5,536 bases of DNA, from NCBI GenBank assembly GCA_030528845.1, contig JAUMYC010000163.1, positions 1 to 5,536 of the forward strand, written 5' to 3'. Both the position numbers and the translations under genes were made by a program. This DNA is from Eubacteriales bacterium. Lineage in GTDB: Bacteria; Bacillota_A; Clostridia; Christensenellales; Aristaeellaceae. The notes beneath the pieces were generated by a model. The model did no database searches and was not told where the DNA came from. It saw nothing but the letters and a program-made list of their open reading frames with translations. Positions 5,389-5,536 of this stretch are shown here, piece after piece. Numbering within the stretch: the first letter of the stretch is position 1; each line of letters starts with the position of its first letter.

Positions 5389-5536
5389 ATGATCGAAACC
5401 GAAGGCTTTAGGCAGGAGCTTGCTTCTGTCCGGGAGAAGATCAAGGAAGCCGGCGTGTCGCTGAACATCAGCCTGCTCAAGGAGCAGCTGATCGAATATC
5501 AGGAGGACATGGCCTCGCCCGGCTTCTGGGATGATA
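5389..5536 (+). CDS. prfB: Peptide chain release factor 2, N-terminal part (runs off the window)
   Basis: The first 49 codons of a release factor 2 gene, whose product recognises UGA and UAA stop codons on the ribosome and triggers release of the finished protein. The visible part is the N-terminal coiled-coil domain only. It aligns without gaps, from R8 onward, to Bacillus subtilis RF2 as I recall it, ending in the typical MASPGFWDD. The GGQ and SPF motifs lie beyond the window. A G-rich ribosome binding site (AGGGGG, 5373-5378) lies 10 bases before the ATG. The 44-base gap after the kinase gene has no terminator and no convincing promoter, so prfB is probably co-transcribed from secA. Unusually, no stop codon or CTTTGA slip site is present where many prfB genes need a +1 frameshift; codons 25-26 read CTG AAC and the frame stays open. 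Confidence 0.92.
   Translation, partial: MIETEGFRQELASVREKIKEAGVSLNISLLKEQLIEYQEDMASPGFWDD

Noticed and set aside
4764..5480. Open frames on the minus strand opposite the kinase gene
   Set aside because: They are arginine-, alanine- and proline-rich shadows without motifs, and the plus strand there encodes a clear APH-type catalytic loop.

Overview
The window is GC-rich DNA that looks like a Gram-positive chromosome, most probably from the class Clostridia. The clues are strong AGGAGG-type ribosome binding sites, Rho-independent terminators (a GC-rich stem followed by a T-run), a SecA with a C-terminal zinc motif, and a release-factor-2 gene downstream of secA as in Firmicutes. I cannot name a genus from the sequence alone.

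Layout, left to right. Bases 1-140 hold no gene, but contain the terminator of the first gene. A sugar phosphate isomerase/epimerase-like TIM-barrel gene runs on the minus strand (1103 down to 141). A 213-base divergent intergenic region (1104-1316) carries one promoter for each strand. An Rrf2-family transcription regulator with a cysteine cluster follows on the plus strand (1317-1742) and ends in a strong terminator. A second 213-base gap (1743-1955) holds that terminator, an inverted repeat, a promoter with a perfect TTGACA box, and a leader that can fold into two adjacent hairpins. secA follows (1956-4649). It overlaps the start of a small APH(3')-like kinase gene (4646-5344), and the first 49 codons of prfB (from 5389) reach the right edge.

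The main transcription unit appears to be secA - APH-like kinase - prfB, with no terminator or convincing promoter visible inside it. secA and prfB are housekeeping genes (protein export ATPase and translation termination factor) and are neighbours in Bacillus subtilis. The kinase sits between them and is translationally coupled to secA through an ATGA overlap. The Rrf2 regulator and the isomerase are each single-gene units with their own promoter and terminator. Their shared intergenic region makes co-regulation by the Rrf2 protein possible but unproven.

No CRISPR array, complete mobile element, tRNA or rRNA is visible, and I see no clearly new biological system. The points most worth a second look are the kinase placed between secA and prfB and lacking about 30 internal residues compared with classical APH(3') enzymes, the apparent absence of the programmed frameshift in prfB, the unusual cysteine spacing in the Rrf2 protein, and the structured secA leader.
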